Positions 1-13,000 of a stretch of DNA of 64,000 nucleotides are shown here, one piece after another. The stretch's first letter is position 1. Every line of letters starts with the position of its first letter. The DNA is taken from the NCBI GenBank assembly GCA_023079485.1, contig CM041083.1, forward strand, positions 176,656,480-176,720,479. The letters are read 5' to 3'. Source of the stretch: Archilochus colubris. Its lineage: Eukaryota > Chordata > Aves > Apodiformes > Trochilidae. The notes below the pieces were generated by a model. That model was given only the letters and a program-made list of their open reading frames with translations, made no database searches and was not told where the DNA came from. Position numbers and translations under genes: made by a program.

Positions 1-415
1 TGTTCCACCCTGCTCAGTTCAGGCCAGTGTGAACAGTTCGGGTGTAATGAAATGAGATTTCTTTTACAAATATGACTCATGGAACTAAGGAGAGAATCTC
101 ACTGTCAGGCTGGATTCCTTCCTCATTTCAGATAATCACCAGTAGCTGGTAGGAACTTGAGGCATGTGCCATGTGTTGACATTGTAAAATGGAGGTGTGC
201 ATAATTCTCAGTAGAATGGTAGATAAACCAGTAGTGAAAAAATGTGAACTTCTTTTTGTTTCCCTTTTACCCACAAAGCTAAATACATTTCTTTGTGGTA
301 TAGGTGAAAGACAGAGTAACGAAATATTCCACTTTCTTCTTTTGAGCATTGCTAGTCATAGCAAAATAAAATCTCTGTAGGCAAAATGCTTTTTCTATAC
401 CTCTTATACCTTTTT

Positions 416-643
416 CTTAGGAAGTATTTTTTCACTTAGGAAACATCTTTTCACTGAGAGGGTTGTTAGGCATTGGAATGGTCTGCCCAGGATGGTGGTG
501 GAGTCACCATCCCCAGAGGCATTTAGAAGGTGTTTGGACTCGGTCTTTAAGGACGTGGTTTAATAGTTAGAGTATGGTATTGGTCAAAAGTTGGACTGGA
601 TGATCTTGGAGGTCTCTTCCAACCTAAACATTCTGTGATTCTT
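416..643 (+). mobile_element. CR1 LINE fragment, 3' end
   Basis: The sequence follows the avian CR1 3' end: GGCATTGGAATGGTCTGCCC, then a stretch ending TTGGACTGGATGATCTTGGA and GGTCTCTTCCAACCT, closing with ATTCTGTGATTCTT. It is 5' truncated, as most CR1 copies are, and diverged. The left limit is approximate. Confidence 0.85.
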
Positions 644-904
644 GCCCTTTTCTAACACATAGGCTCGAAAAAGTCAACCAACATTACACTGAGCAGTGAT
701 GGGACAAGGAGAACACAACTGGAGTTGCACTTTTTTCTTAGTCAGTTCTGCAGGGGTTTGTTGCCAAACACTACACTGCTGAGTAATGGAACAGAAAAGT
801 AGGGCCCATGGACAGACTGACTTGTCCCTCTCAGGAAAAGAGGAGTATTAAGACAGAATCTTACCAGATTCTTACCACCCTCTCATAGAGACAAAAATCT
901 ACCA

Positions 905-1402
905 TGTGCTCTGGGATAAGATTTTGCTGATGCTCAAGAAAGACAAGGACCTACTGGAGAGAGTTCATTGGAAGGTTACAAAAATGTTTGGAGGACTGGA
1001 GCATCTCTCTTAAAAGGAAAGGATGAAAGGCCTGGGGCTGTTAAGCCTTGAAAAGACTGAGAGAGGATCTTATCAATGCTTATAAGTATCTACAAGGAGG
1101 GTCTCAAGAGGATGGAACCAGACTCTTTTCAGTGGTATCCAGCAACAGGACAAGGGGCAACAGGCACAAACACAAATATTCCATCTTAATGAGAGGAAAA
1201 AACTCATTATTTTGAGGGTGACAGAGCACTGGAACAGGTTGCCCTGAGAAGCTATGGAGTCTCCTTTTCTGGAGATGTTCAAAACCCCCCTGAACATCAT
1301 CAGGTGCAACCAGCTCTAGGTGAACCTGCTTTAGCAAGTGGGATGGACTAGATGATCTCCAGAGGCCCCTTCCATCCCCTACCATTCCTTGATTCTGTGA
1401 TT
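905..1402 (+). mobile_element. CR1 LINE fragment, ORF2 tail and 3' end
   Basis: The fragment runs from a degenerate ORF2 C-terminal segment (GGAGGACTGGAGCATCTCTC, CTGGGGCTGTTAAGCC) through GGTGACAGAGCACTGGAACA to the CR1 terminus GATTCTGTGATTTT near 1402. Stops break the frame. It lies about 260 bases from the CR1 piece at 416-643 in the same orientation, but both carry a 3' end, so they are two insertions. The left limit is uncertain. Confidence 0.85.
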
Positions 1403-3271
1403 TTGATAAGTAGTCTAACTGCTAGCACTGTGATCAAATCAGAACAATATGTCAGTACAATTTTTTATTTAATATTAAAATCAAAGACACAAGACTAACA
1501 TGAATATCTCATGTCAGGTATCTTCTGCAGTCTGAATTTGTTTTGGTAACAATTTCTTTGAACATGAAGAGCAAAATTCTCAAGGGTTATCTGATCACTG
1601 CCATTATTTATTGGTAATTGCCTACGGATAATGGCAGTGATTTTAGACTTTTAAAAATAATAACTGTACTATATACTGCACATGAACAAGTAAAATCCAC
1701 AGAAAGATCACAGTCTGAACTAACAGAGACACAAACGTGTTCTGCCTGCAGGATGACCCAGTTTCTAACTTATGCTGTTCAAGTAGGTTATTGTGATAGA
1801 TCTAAGAGTGAGATCCTGTAAGTTCCTAAGAAAACCTTTGGAATGAACTTGAAGAAAACCCTCTGGTCCTGTAAGGCTCCTCACAGCATCATTTGACTAC
1901 TGAGCAGCAAAGCATTTGCTCTAATGAAACAACCTTCTCATATTCTTCTCCCGCTTCTCCTGTCTCAGTTTCAGACTCTGCCAGTGAGTGAGCCCATGCT
2001 GCTGACCTTAGCTACTCTTTCTGAAATCCAGTATGACCCTTACTGTATGTGAGCAATTTAGCTTAAGAAATACTTAAGAATATATAAGAATACTTTAAAA
2101 ATATCTAAGAATAACTTTATTAAATCAAACCAAATTTTCACTACCAAAAACAAAAATCAATCAAGGCCCCCTCCTTTTTTTTTCTTATCAAACAGCAAGT
2201 TTTCCTCTGTTTCTCTTAAAATGCTGAAGTTCCTAAAAAAATAACTAAATAAAAAAATCCCCTTTTTCCCCTTCAGAAAGCACTTGAGAAAATAATTCCC
2301 TCCCCTTTCTTTTGGTGTCAACATTTTTGGAATAATTTTTATGAGTTAAAAAACCAAAAAAACAACATAACTGTTTATCTCATCAAAACCACTCCTTATC
2401 TGAAATAAACACAGAAAAGAAAATCAAAGAAGCTGAATACTTTGTGAAAAGCTACAAAGGTGTAAAATGCAGAATAGATTCTCCGAATACAAGTAGCTCT
2501 ATGTCCTTAATTATCCTGATCCCTGACATTCCTTTTATAATTAAAATATATGCAGAGAAAAATATTAGTAGGGGAAAGCTTTTTATATCTATATAGCTTT
2601 AAATAACTTTGTAATAATTTATTATATACCAAGACTTTTAAAAAGAAAATGGAATATTTTTTTAAAAATATATATTCTGCAATAAAATTGGCTGCTACTT
2701 GGTGAAGGTACAGAAAATAAGGATGGTAATTGAAATTATTGGCCCACTGATAACTCTCTGAGTAAGCAAAACTTGACTTGGACAGGAATTATATTTGAGT
2801 TAGCACTGCAGGACTGGTCTGCAATATTGCCAAATGACTTTCTGTTTCTTCATCTTCTATATTAAAACCCAGCAAAATCTGGATACCTTGACATAATTTT
2901 ATCTTGTCACTGATGTTCCAGGACACTCCAGTTTGCCTTTGTGTTTGGAAGAAGCCCTTCTGCTGCCATCTATTATGTACACTCTGCTTACATTTGCAAC
3001 TGTGCAATGCAAACAATACATAGGGAACAACCTGTTCAGCTCCACGCCATCAACAGATAAAACTGCCAGCTTTGGAATCACGATTGATTAAAAACAGTAG
3101 CAGAGAAGGGGGAAAAAAAAAATAAAAATCCCACCAGTTTACAGTTCTGGCCACAGGAAGACTCCAGGAGTAATAGCCGCTGTGTGTTTATGGAAACAGG
3201 GAGGTGACTAAGAAGTGCCCTGTCAGTTTTCAGCTCTGTCTTGCCAGCTCCATTAAAAAGCAGCCCTGAGC

Positions 3272-3298
3272 AATTTTTTTTTTTTTTTTTTTTTTTTT
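3272..3298. repeat. Poly(T) tract, about 27 bp
   Basis: A long T run in intron with no recognisable retroposon next to it. Confidence 0.85.
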
Positions 3299-3820
3299 GT
3301 CTGGAATTTCAGGAGCAGAGAGTACAAAAGAGCTGATGAGCAATGAATGCTTCACCCTTCCTCAATTAATCTTGTCTCTCTACCTTTGCTTTTGCTTTCC
3401 CTCTACATGAAGGTAATAATGACACCCTCATCCATTATCCTTTTATCCCTGTTATTCTCGTGAAATTGCTTAATAATATGTTACAGATTCGTCTTCACTC
3501 ACATAATTCTTCCTGTCATTTGCAGTATATCATCCTACAAACATACAGCCCACTTTCACTGCCCGTTCTTTGAAGATTATTGTCAGTGACATCTTCAGGA
3601 TGCGTTTGGAATCTGGAGCATCATTTCCGTTGCGATGGGGAATTACACTGACTTATCTGTCATTGCCAAAAGCACAACAAGCAATTCAGTGTTAATGCAA
3701 AGGTAACACAGGTTTTTATCATGCCGCCAGAACAAGAGCTCTTGTAAATTTATGCTAATATGGCCCTTTTATAGTTTAATAACCTCCTCCTCTACTGGAG
3801 AAAGGGGCACAAGCGTACGC

Positions 3821-3848
3821 ACGAGCACACACACAGACACACACACCC
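3821..3848. repeat. (CA)n microsatellite
   Basis: Short interrupted CA run (cacgagcacacacacagacacacacac). Confidence 0.8.
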
Positions 3849-4322
3849 GCATCCCCACATGCTGGTAGTTTAATAATCTGTGTCACAGTGTGGTAGGTAA
3901 TTTGTAGCTGATCCTCTTGTAATTATTTATTTTAAATCTTTTTATGAATGCTAATCTTATATAGTACAGCGGATCTCCAGTTTTGTTAGATATGTAGAAA
4001 CTGCAAGAAGCAACTGAACAGCTTCTCTTTCTAGCAGGAGGTTATCAACCATAAATAGTTCCCACAACACGAATTCCCTATTTCTCAACAAAATAAATAA
4101 TAGTAACAGATCAAGCTTTTGTTCCTCTGTTTTGCTTGGGTTTTTTTTTTTTCCCCTGTCTTTTCTTTCCTGTTAGGCTATGGCTGCTGATTCCATTTGC
4201 TATCCTCATCAAGAAATCCACAGTACTACAAACGAGCCCTTCTCCATGATCCAGGGTGGCATTCCAGAGGGACCCTGGCGATCCTGCCTGCATGCCAAAT
4301 CTGACAACACATGACAAGCCGG

Positions 4323-4422
4323 TCGGCGTGCAGTAATTTGACTAATTATACCGGATTAGAGCATATTAATGCAAGCTGTTTTCTCCAGAGTTAATGACCT
4401 GCTGACTGGGTTCTGTAAGGCC
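4323..4422. promoter_or_regulatory. Candidate conserved noncoding element rich in homeodomain sites
   Basis: The segment contains TAATTTGACTAATTATA, then CGGATTAGAG (GGATTA, OTX/PITX type) and ATATTAATGCAA (POU-like) in close order, with no repeat signature. Packed, non-repetitive homeobox cores near a developmental regulator suggest a deeply conserved enhancer. Conservation itself cannot be judged from one sequence. Confidence 0.35.
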
Positions 4423-6551
4423 CCACTAGGTCTACAGACAGCTAAAAAACAAAACCCTGCTTTCTAAGCCCTCGTCATTTCGCATCAGCAAATGAGTATA
4501 TCAAACTACTGAGCAGCAAAATTCAAGCGACATTTTGTGTGCTACAAACCCATGCAGCTTCCCCTCACTTTCCACCTCAAGGGTTTCTTTGATATAAAAT
4601 TAAAATCTCCTTTTTTTCTTATTTATTCATTCCTTCAATGCGGAATCAAGAAATTGAGGAAGAAATTTTTTTCTAGATTTCTCCTTGGTTTTCAACAAGC
4701 ACAGGGGGGACAAAAAATAACTTATGGTCACTATGATGCTGTAATGTGATTTCATTATTATGGTAACATTCTGCAATTTGCCTCAAATAATTCAGTATTA
4801 TAAACCACTTCATGAAGTTATGTTCTCAAATTAAACATATTTTTGAAGATGTTACACCCCTTGAGGTAATTATTTTGGAACTGATTTTTTTACCTACTTT
4901 TTTCCTAGCTGAATAACTTTTTGATAAAGAGATTGACTGTTGTAAAAAAAAATTAAGTGAGTGAAAAACACTTTCTGAATGTAAACTGTTTTGTTTTTTT
5001 TTTAATATTTTTTAACTCTTGCTCATTTTAAATAGTTTGTTAAGAGCACAACCATTTTGACAAATATGGCACAATTAGACTGAAGTATTTTGTTTTCTCC
5101 AAGAGCCATGGATAAACTAGCAACATGATGAGGGCTTTGCATCCATCTGTGTGTCTATATGATGTAGATTCTCATATTCTGAAACACAGAAACATGCTTT
5201 TCATTTCATTATTTTAATGCATACATAATTAAATTATTTTATTACTCTAACACATCATCTATTAAATCTAAATTCACATATAAGTTTTAAGGATTCTTGT
5301 TTAGAGACTGGAATATTACAGTACTCCACTGAATAGTGAAATTATATCCATTTATCATAAGGCAACAGTTACCTTTTTTCTCTCATTTTTTAATGTAATT
5401 TTTTCACCATATGCATGCATTACTTTCTGGTAGAACAAGAAATATAAATCTAGACTCCTGGCACCTTTTTCTTGAAATGCACACAAAAGCAGGCAACTGG
5501 ATCACAGCTAAACCTCAATAACCATGTATTTTCAATATAGATCCATTGCTGATGTAAAATATGAGAAATAAATTTATTGCAGGGAAAAAGTTACAGTGTC
5601 TCTTAGCACTATAGTATTTGATCCATTATAATTCTGCATGTACATTTTTATTTGTTGTCTCATAAAGGACTAGCTACTTACATACAGTATGAAAGCTATA
5701 CACAGAGAATCAAGTCCTGTGCTTATATCCACATGTGTATCTAGTGTAACTCAAATGGAATTTAAACTTACTTTACTATAAATGAGATCAGAAACGTACT
5801 CAATTAGTCCATAAGGTCTTCGAGGCAAACTAAACTTGTTACAATCCACTATCAAATTAGTTATGCTTTGCCTTTTGTAAGTCAGAGGAAAATTGGGCTA
5901 TTTGTGACTGGTGATTGCAGAAAGCATTCTTTGCTTTCAGTGGGTCTGAGGAACAGTAGTAGTGCTGTGAGCACTCCAAAAGTTCTGACTCAGTCAGGAA
6001 ATTGGTAATAGGCTGGAGAACTTGAACTACAGAATAATTGAACAAAATCTTGGTCTTGTCTGTAATTACCCTAAGACCTTTGCTTTGCCATTAACCTGAA
6101 GAGCCAAATCATTATAACCATGATAACTGCTTTTCAATAACTTATGGAAAATGAGATGTCCACTTCAACCTGAAAGGTAATTATCAAATTTTCCCAGCAA
6201 AAAGGCATCACTACCCTGGCATTCTTGTTGGCAGAGGACTGGAGGAGTGAATGCGTATGAAGGCTACTGAACTGTCACCTCTAAGGGGGATCCCTCAGGT
6301 CATGGGTAAAGTATATCAGAAGGGCAGTGTGGGAAAGGCAGAACTGTTGCTGCTCATGCATAAATAAAGGACTTTGGTCTTCAGGGCTGTCAATCCAGCA
6401 TCTTTCAAGAGAACTAAATTCATTATACATAAAAAGTGTAGATAGCCCTTCTAAAAGGAATAAAGCTGGCATCTGATCCTCCTCCGGATAACTATGTAAT
6501 CAATTTTATAATGAAGTTGCTCTGATAGGTTTAGTCAATGGTTTTGTATAA

Positions 6552-6596
6552 TAGTAAGTAAGTAAGGAAATATTAGTAAGTATATTAGTAAGTAAG
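6552..6596. repeat. (AGTA)n interrupted microsatellite
   Basis: Repeated AGTA/TAAG units in three clusters, interrupted by GGAAATATT and TATATT. Confidence 0.8.
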
Positions 6597-9500
6597 AAGG
6601 AAAAACAAAACAAAACAAGCAAGATATATGGCAACTTTGTTAGAGTAAGAATCCAAATAACTTCATACTGTAATACAGATACACTTATTTTATACCAGCA
6701 TATAAACAGAAGGAAATGCAAATTTTAAAATCAGGAAAACATCTATGAGGAGAACATCTATGTGACATTAAATAGTACAGAAAATTTATACACCAATACA
6801 GGAAATCTCAAAAATTAGATTAGCAGCCTTTAAAGCTCCATTGCTTTTAAGAATTTATGCAGTACAGACTTACAGAAACTGAGAATACTTAATTCCTGAC
6901 ATTATGTAAATTCCAAATCTGTTTTTCTAAAATTACAACCTTTGTAGCCAATAGAAATTTTTAGGCTTTTCTTGAACAGCCTGATCACCATTCACACCTT
7001 CAGACCTCTGTGACACTGGCACAACATGGTGAGTGGGTGATCTCCCAGAAACTTACATGGGAGCATAAATCGTGCCATTGTTTTTGCTCTTATGGCTAAA
7101 GAGGGCAGGTTTGTGTCACTGAAGTCTACTCTGATAACTTCCCAAGAGCTCAGAGGTGGCATCTAATCTACAAAGATCCATGTGTATATTTGCAAAACAC
7201 TCTCCTGAAATATTTTTATCTATAGTTGTGTTTTCTCCTAGTTACTAAGGACCCGTAATATTTGTGATCATAAGACCACTTTTCCTTCAGCCTGTAAAAT
7301 AATAAAAGGATCCTGCAAGAAGACAATGCAGGCTTTTACTTAGTATAGGAAATCATTCAATGGTTAATTTTTATTAAATAATAAAGCACTTTTCAGCCTA
7401 TCAATTACAAAACATCAACACTAAAATATATATTTTAGGCTACAGGACTTATTTCGTAACTACTATCATTGTTCATTTTAGTTTGTTACAGTTTTGGAGA
7501 GGGCATCTCTCTAGGGTACAGGATGCTGAAATTATAAAAATAAATACCTTCCTCAAGGCAGCCGGGTTAAGAAAAAATAAACTGCTATATGTTGAATATG
7601 TACACATAGCAGCCAGTCAGGAAGGCAGCATAGTACAAATCAGTGACAGAAGGTTTCTGCAATATAAGAATACCTGATGATACCCTATTTTGCCTGGCCA
7701 TGGCAAACAGTACCTGGAATAAATGCTTATATAGCCAACTGACTGGGCTCTCCTGGGACTAAAGAAACCCTACTAATAAAGAACCAAAATCTGTGACATT
7801 CTGAATCTTGTGTTATTCTGATCCTCTTGGACATCTAGAGCTCAAAGTCACCTGAATATCTGCAAACAGGCTTATATCATACAATCTACATTCAGTTAGC
7901 TTGTCATAGTAATTCATTCAAAAACCTTAAAAGTGGGGTAACGAAGGGAAAACAACACAAAATAAACACCCACACACCATTTGTTACTACTGTGACTCTC
8001 TCATTCCAGAGGTAGGTGGTGTTTCTGAACAAAAAAAAATCACCACAGGAGACACACATTAGGAAAAGAATTGGATAGTCAAGATTTTTATTTTACCAGT
8101 CACTGTGAATACGGTGATCCAGAGAGAAAATACATTCTCATTTGATGAAGTTGACAGAACAAGTTTCAAATTATTTGCTGTTACTTCCATCAGACACATC
8201 AAATTAACATTTCACTGAGAAGTGAGCATTTTAAAAATGTAATTATTTATTGGTGTCCAAAGCCCTAAAGCCTGTCTAAGTGTAAACAAAGATCTGATTG
8301 ACTACAAACACGGACTACATTAAACTCAATCACCATTTATTATGCACAGTTTACTGTCGAAGCTGAACTCTCATCAAATGAGATTCAAGAGGCAGGTCAA
8401 AACTTTTTTTAAAATTAATGTTTTAAGTGGCATTTCCAAAAATTTTAAATTCAATGAACAGTAATATATGTAGAGTTTTTGATCTGGCTTAAGTATTATC
8501 TAATAATGATAGTACTAAATAAAAATCACTAGAAAGCTATAGCCTCTGCAAGACAACAAAAAAGGCTTACAGCAGAGGCTCCATGAAACATTTAGAGGTA
8601 TTTTCCACACACTGATCCAGTGAAAAAGGGTAAGCTGTAAAAATGTGCTTCTGAGAGTTTCAAACCATATTGTACAGAAGTCACATCAAATTAATACTGA
8701 GGACCATTTAGAGCTTTTATTCTGAAAAGCTTTTGAAAAGGGATTAAACTATGAAAACTCGCATGATACTAAAGTACCTATTAAAGGGTTTAGGGGGGGG
8801 GGAGGAACAATGAAAGTGTTATTTTTAGATAAATCGTTACTTTGTATGTAGCAGCACAAAGCATTTGCTAAAGAGACACTGCAACAGTTCTCCTGCAATA
8901 TCCCACACATATAAACACCGATTAGCAGGAGAATTTTGCTTGTCATTAAGAACAATCTTCCACACACAAAAAAAAGAGAGAGTCTTATGGTTTTCTCTTT
9001 GATTTTCAACAATTTCTATAAATAATTCATTAGGAAAATGCAGTCATAGTCAAAAATCACGTAAGTAAAACAGGGACCGTTTTGCTAGTACTCGTTATTG
9101 GGGAAATTACGGCTGCATCTTTGTGGGCCTCCATCCACACATCTGATTATTGAAAGCTTGCTAACAACCTACCCGTATAAAAAAAGTTCACACTGTACAA
9201 TACACTTAACACGTCGAAAAATTATGTTTTCAAAAAATAACAGGAAACAGCATGAGTAGTGAGAACAAGGAACTGGGGTAGTTGTCATCTCATCAAAAAT
9301 AATGAATGCTCAAGAGATTTCTAACTTCGTCTCTTCTCAGTCATTTGTCCAGCAACAATAGGCTACCAGGAGAGAAAAGACTCGGCACAGAGCACACTCT
9401 TCTTCCTTGGCTATAGCTAGCACCTGTAACCTCCAAACAACTATGTACCAGCTGAAATCCACATGACAACAGCCCCAAAAGACAAGTGGAAATGTTGTTC

Positions 9501-9654
9501 TTAGCCTGCTGTGCCTCCATTCAGCGACGGGATGCACCACATGGTAGATGACAGCTTTGTGTCTGCCCCATCTTGCAGCCTCCCCTCCTCCCTCGACACA
9601 CAGTTGTGCACACACAAAACAGTCTTATGGCTAATGATGCAAACATGAAGTGTA

Positions 9655-9855
9655 AAGTCTCCTTAATTTGACCCTTGTTAAACTCCTAATTGGATTGAGG
9701 CGGTCTCAGAGTGGAAAGCAACCCTGGATTATTCAAGAAAGCTTTTACAAAATGAAGACCAGATTACAAAAGGCTTCCACTCTGGCTGCAGGACACCACA
9801 AAGAACGGGCAATGAATTGCAGCTGTCACTTAAGTTAAAAATCTAATCAATTGCC
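9655..9855. promoter_or_regulatory. Candidate conserved noncoding element
   Basis: Within about 200 bp are CCTAATTGGATTGAGG, CTGGATTATTC, a CAGCTGTCA combination (E-box plus MEIS/TGIF-type TGTCA) and CTAATCAATTG. The sequence is non-repetitive. Enhancer function for MAB21L1 or NBEA is inference. Confidence 0.35.
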
Positions 9856-10246
9856 TTTTTTTCTTTTTTTTTTTTAAACAGGTAACTTTTTGAACAATTT
9901 CTTCATTGTGATACTCTTCAGAGTGCGCTTGACCCAAATTTAATAAGCTGCTATTAAAGCAGAAGAGCAGCTGTAGAGCAAACACTGTAGAATGATACCA
10001 TGCATTCAGGCTCTTAATGATTTTAAAATGACTACAACCATTGCTTCATTCAAGAGGAACAAAGCTCAGGACTCTTTGCTCAACAATGTCTTAACACAAA
10101 CTGTCTGAACAGACAGCATTCATTTGTCCTTCATGAACCCAAAAGGTCAGCTGCATTGCTGAGAACATCTCAACAGTTTAATTGTGTTTCTCCTGTAGGA
10201 AGACTGAGGGGAGAAACTTGGGGATTCCTTGTATATGAAAACTAGC

Positions 10247-10272
10247 CTTTTTTTTTTTTTTTTTTTTTTTTT
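10247..10272. repeat. Poly(T) tract, about 26 bp
   Basis: A T run that creates a lysine stretch in a chance minus-strand open frame. No flanking element is recognised. Confidence 0.85.
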
Positions 10273-12598
10273 CTTCCAAGGAAATATACAGCTTAAGTAC
10301 AGAGACAAGGGGTGCATGATATGCAGACAGGTGTAAAACATGAAGTAATTATAGAAGCTCAAATTAGTTCCTAGGCCTGAGGCAAAAAAGAGAACAGTGC
10401 CTTGACAAAAGGGAATAGCAAATAAGGATAGCAAACAAAAAATGGCTTGAATGTGTAAATTAGCAAGAAAAATGAGACAGAAAAGCAGCTTTACTCTACT
10501 ATTATTCACCACATGAGAACAGAGCAGCTGAACATGATCAAGAGGGCTTTGGAGGAGAGAGGCAGGCATCAAGACCGAAACGAAGCCAAAGAGTGGCAGC
10601 TCCGCACTTTCTAGTCAGTCACTCATTATGTGGTGAAGTGCTCTTGAGAAGTGCCTCTTATACTTGACCTATCATATTACTTCTTCTGTAAACACATAAT
10701 CCCTGCTTGTTAGGTGGTGTCAACACTAGCATTCATTCACTGTGGTAGTCCTTTTGTGTATAGACACTTTAGAAGTGCTGCCAAAACCAAAGAATTGACA
10801 CCATAATAAAACAATTTGAATTTCAACCAGGTAAACAGCTCCTACGGGCTTCTGCAAAATGCACTGTGCAGAGCATTACACCCACTGTCCCTTATTTGAG
10901 ACAAAGCTGCTTTCTTATCACAGAACTATTTTCTTTTAAGCCAGATTAATAACCTCCTAATGATTAACATTAGTAAATGAACAAGGTTTAATAACAGGAA
11001 TTATGGCCACTGCAGTTTATTTTCTTCGTGCATATTTTTAAAAATTAAAAAAAATAAAATAAAAGGGATTACCTATTTTTACCATCAGTCAGCTAAGCAA
11101 GACCCCAAACAGAACAAATTGTGGTTATGCAACATTGACCACCTCCTACACGCAACATATAATTAACATGAAGGACACATAAAAGCCATAAACACTTCAC
11201 ATTTTATGCCAGAATTTCACCCACTTGTGTAGACACATTATACTTCAATCCTTCCAGGGACTTAGGCCAGATAATTATCAAATTTGATTTTTAGATCTTC
11301 CCCTCAAAGTTTGTGTGTTTTGCATAAAAATTCATACTTAAAACTTTTTTTTTTAAACCAGTGTAGTATAAATAACTGATTCTGTGCTTCTGCATTAACA
11401 GAGATGTTCTTGACAGCTCATCACCCTAACATTTATGAAGCGTTCTCAATACTCAATACTTTTGCAGCCTATATGACTGAAAAGATGAATCATTCTTTCA
11501 ATCAACACTCAGTAAAATATGAGTGAATTTCCTGATGTATTGTTCAGTATCAATGAAACACCACAGTAGATTGATAGTATAGGGTTAAAAAGGCAATTTT
11601 TACAAATAAGTTCATGAATACACACAAAAGGAGGACTCAGGCATTCCACCTCCCAAAGCTGAGGATCCATGTTAACACTGGGTGCACCAAAAGAAACATG
11701 AAAGTAACACTGTAGGTCCAACACAGCAACAAGATAACGTGATGCATTACTGCAGCCATTAGAAATAACATTTATTATCATGTTCCACCAATGCCATCAT
11801 CCTCCTGCCTGAGTTTGCCAAGATGCTTTTGTTGTATTTTGAGGGGTTTGAAATGGATCCTGTGTTCCTATCTACCCATAAATTTTGCAGCTGAACCCCA
11901 ACCCCAATACTATGTTTGGCTCAGATTACCTAGCAGGCAGCAACAGGCAGCTTGTCTATCATTTGGTCTTCAACTCATCCACCTAGGAATGGGGACAGGA
12001 AAATATTCCGGACTGTACCAGCCACTGCATCTCATGCAAACACCTCCCATTGAATTCTCAGCTTATCTGACTAACTTGAACAAACGCACACCAAATGGAA
12101 ACCTATTTCTCACACATTCTACCTTTGCATTTCAACTGTTTCTTCTCCCATTCCTAAACCTTACACAGATTTAATTCCCCAAATAAATCTGGTATACAAG
12201 CTTCTTATAAAATACAGTAGCAAGCATTATTTTTTACCTTTTTACCTTTTCACCTTTTCCACTACCTCTTTTTTCTATTTTTTCTCAATTTTTTGCATTT
12301 GCCAAAATCAGACTGTAAAATTAGGCCAAAATCATAGTTTTTACTCCTGCAAGGCAACATAGAAAGGTGTGTTGCCTTATAAATATTAAACAAGACATCT
12401 AACAAATAATGTAGGCTTGTGAATGAAGGCTTCATAAGCACCATTTTTAGTAACATTAATTTAAGAAAATACACTACTACACAATGAGAGTAAGTTCAGC
12501 AGTTTATGCATCCAGGAAGGTCTTGTTCAGTCCTACTCATTAGGATTTAATTTAGAAAGTAAAGAATACCAGCCAAGGTGTTGATACAATTATTTAAA

Positions 12599-13000
12599 GA
12601 ATCAGAAAATTATTTTGTTTGGAAAAGACCTCTAAGTTCTAGTCCAGCCACTAACCTAGCACAATCAAGTTCCTCTAAGCACTACATCCATACATCTTTT
12701 AAACACCTCCAGGGATGATGACTCAACCACTTACCTGGGTTCCAGCTGCCTGTTCCAGCACCTGACAAGACTTTCAGTAAATAAATTTTTCCTTCTGTCC
12801 AATATAAACCTCCCCTGGTGCAACTTGAGACCATTTGCTCTCATCCTGTCACTTGTTTCTTGGGAGAAGGGACTAGCCCCCATGGCACCACAATCTCCTT
12901 TCAAGTAGTTGTAAAGAGCAATAAGCTCTCCCCTCAGCCTCCTTTTCTCCACACTAAACCACTCCAGTTCCATGCCATTCACTATACATCTTCCCTTCAA
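12599..13000 (-). mobile_element. CR1 LINE fragment, ORF2 C-terminus
   Basis: On the minus strand this encodes a decayed end of CR1 ORF2: [38 protein letters not shown] and [15 protein letters not shown]. The plus-strand left end (AGAATCAGAAAATTATTTTG) matches the reversed CR1 3' terminus. It is 5' truncated and inactive. The right limit is approximate. Confidence 0.88.

Larger units (their letters stand above)
1403..12598. other. Long AT-rich intronic stretch, no gene seen
   Basis: Apart from simple repeats and the two candidate elements near 4.3 and 9.7 kb, I see nothing nameable. Open frames are short and without family resemblance. Much of 3.3-4.5 kb is non-repetitive and looks constrained, but this is an impression. 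Confidence 0.6.

Noticed and set aside
1896..4520. 16-mer ACTACTGAGCAGCAAA present at 1896 and again at 4505
   Set aside because: One shared 16-mer is about what chance allows in 64 kb, and the flanks do not match.
10147..10572. 141-codon minus-strand open frame
   Set aside because: Includes a lysine run coded by a poly(T) tract and has no family resemblance; a chance frame.
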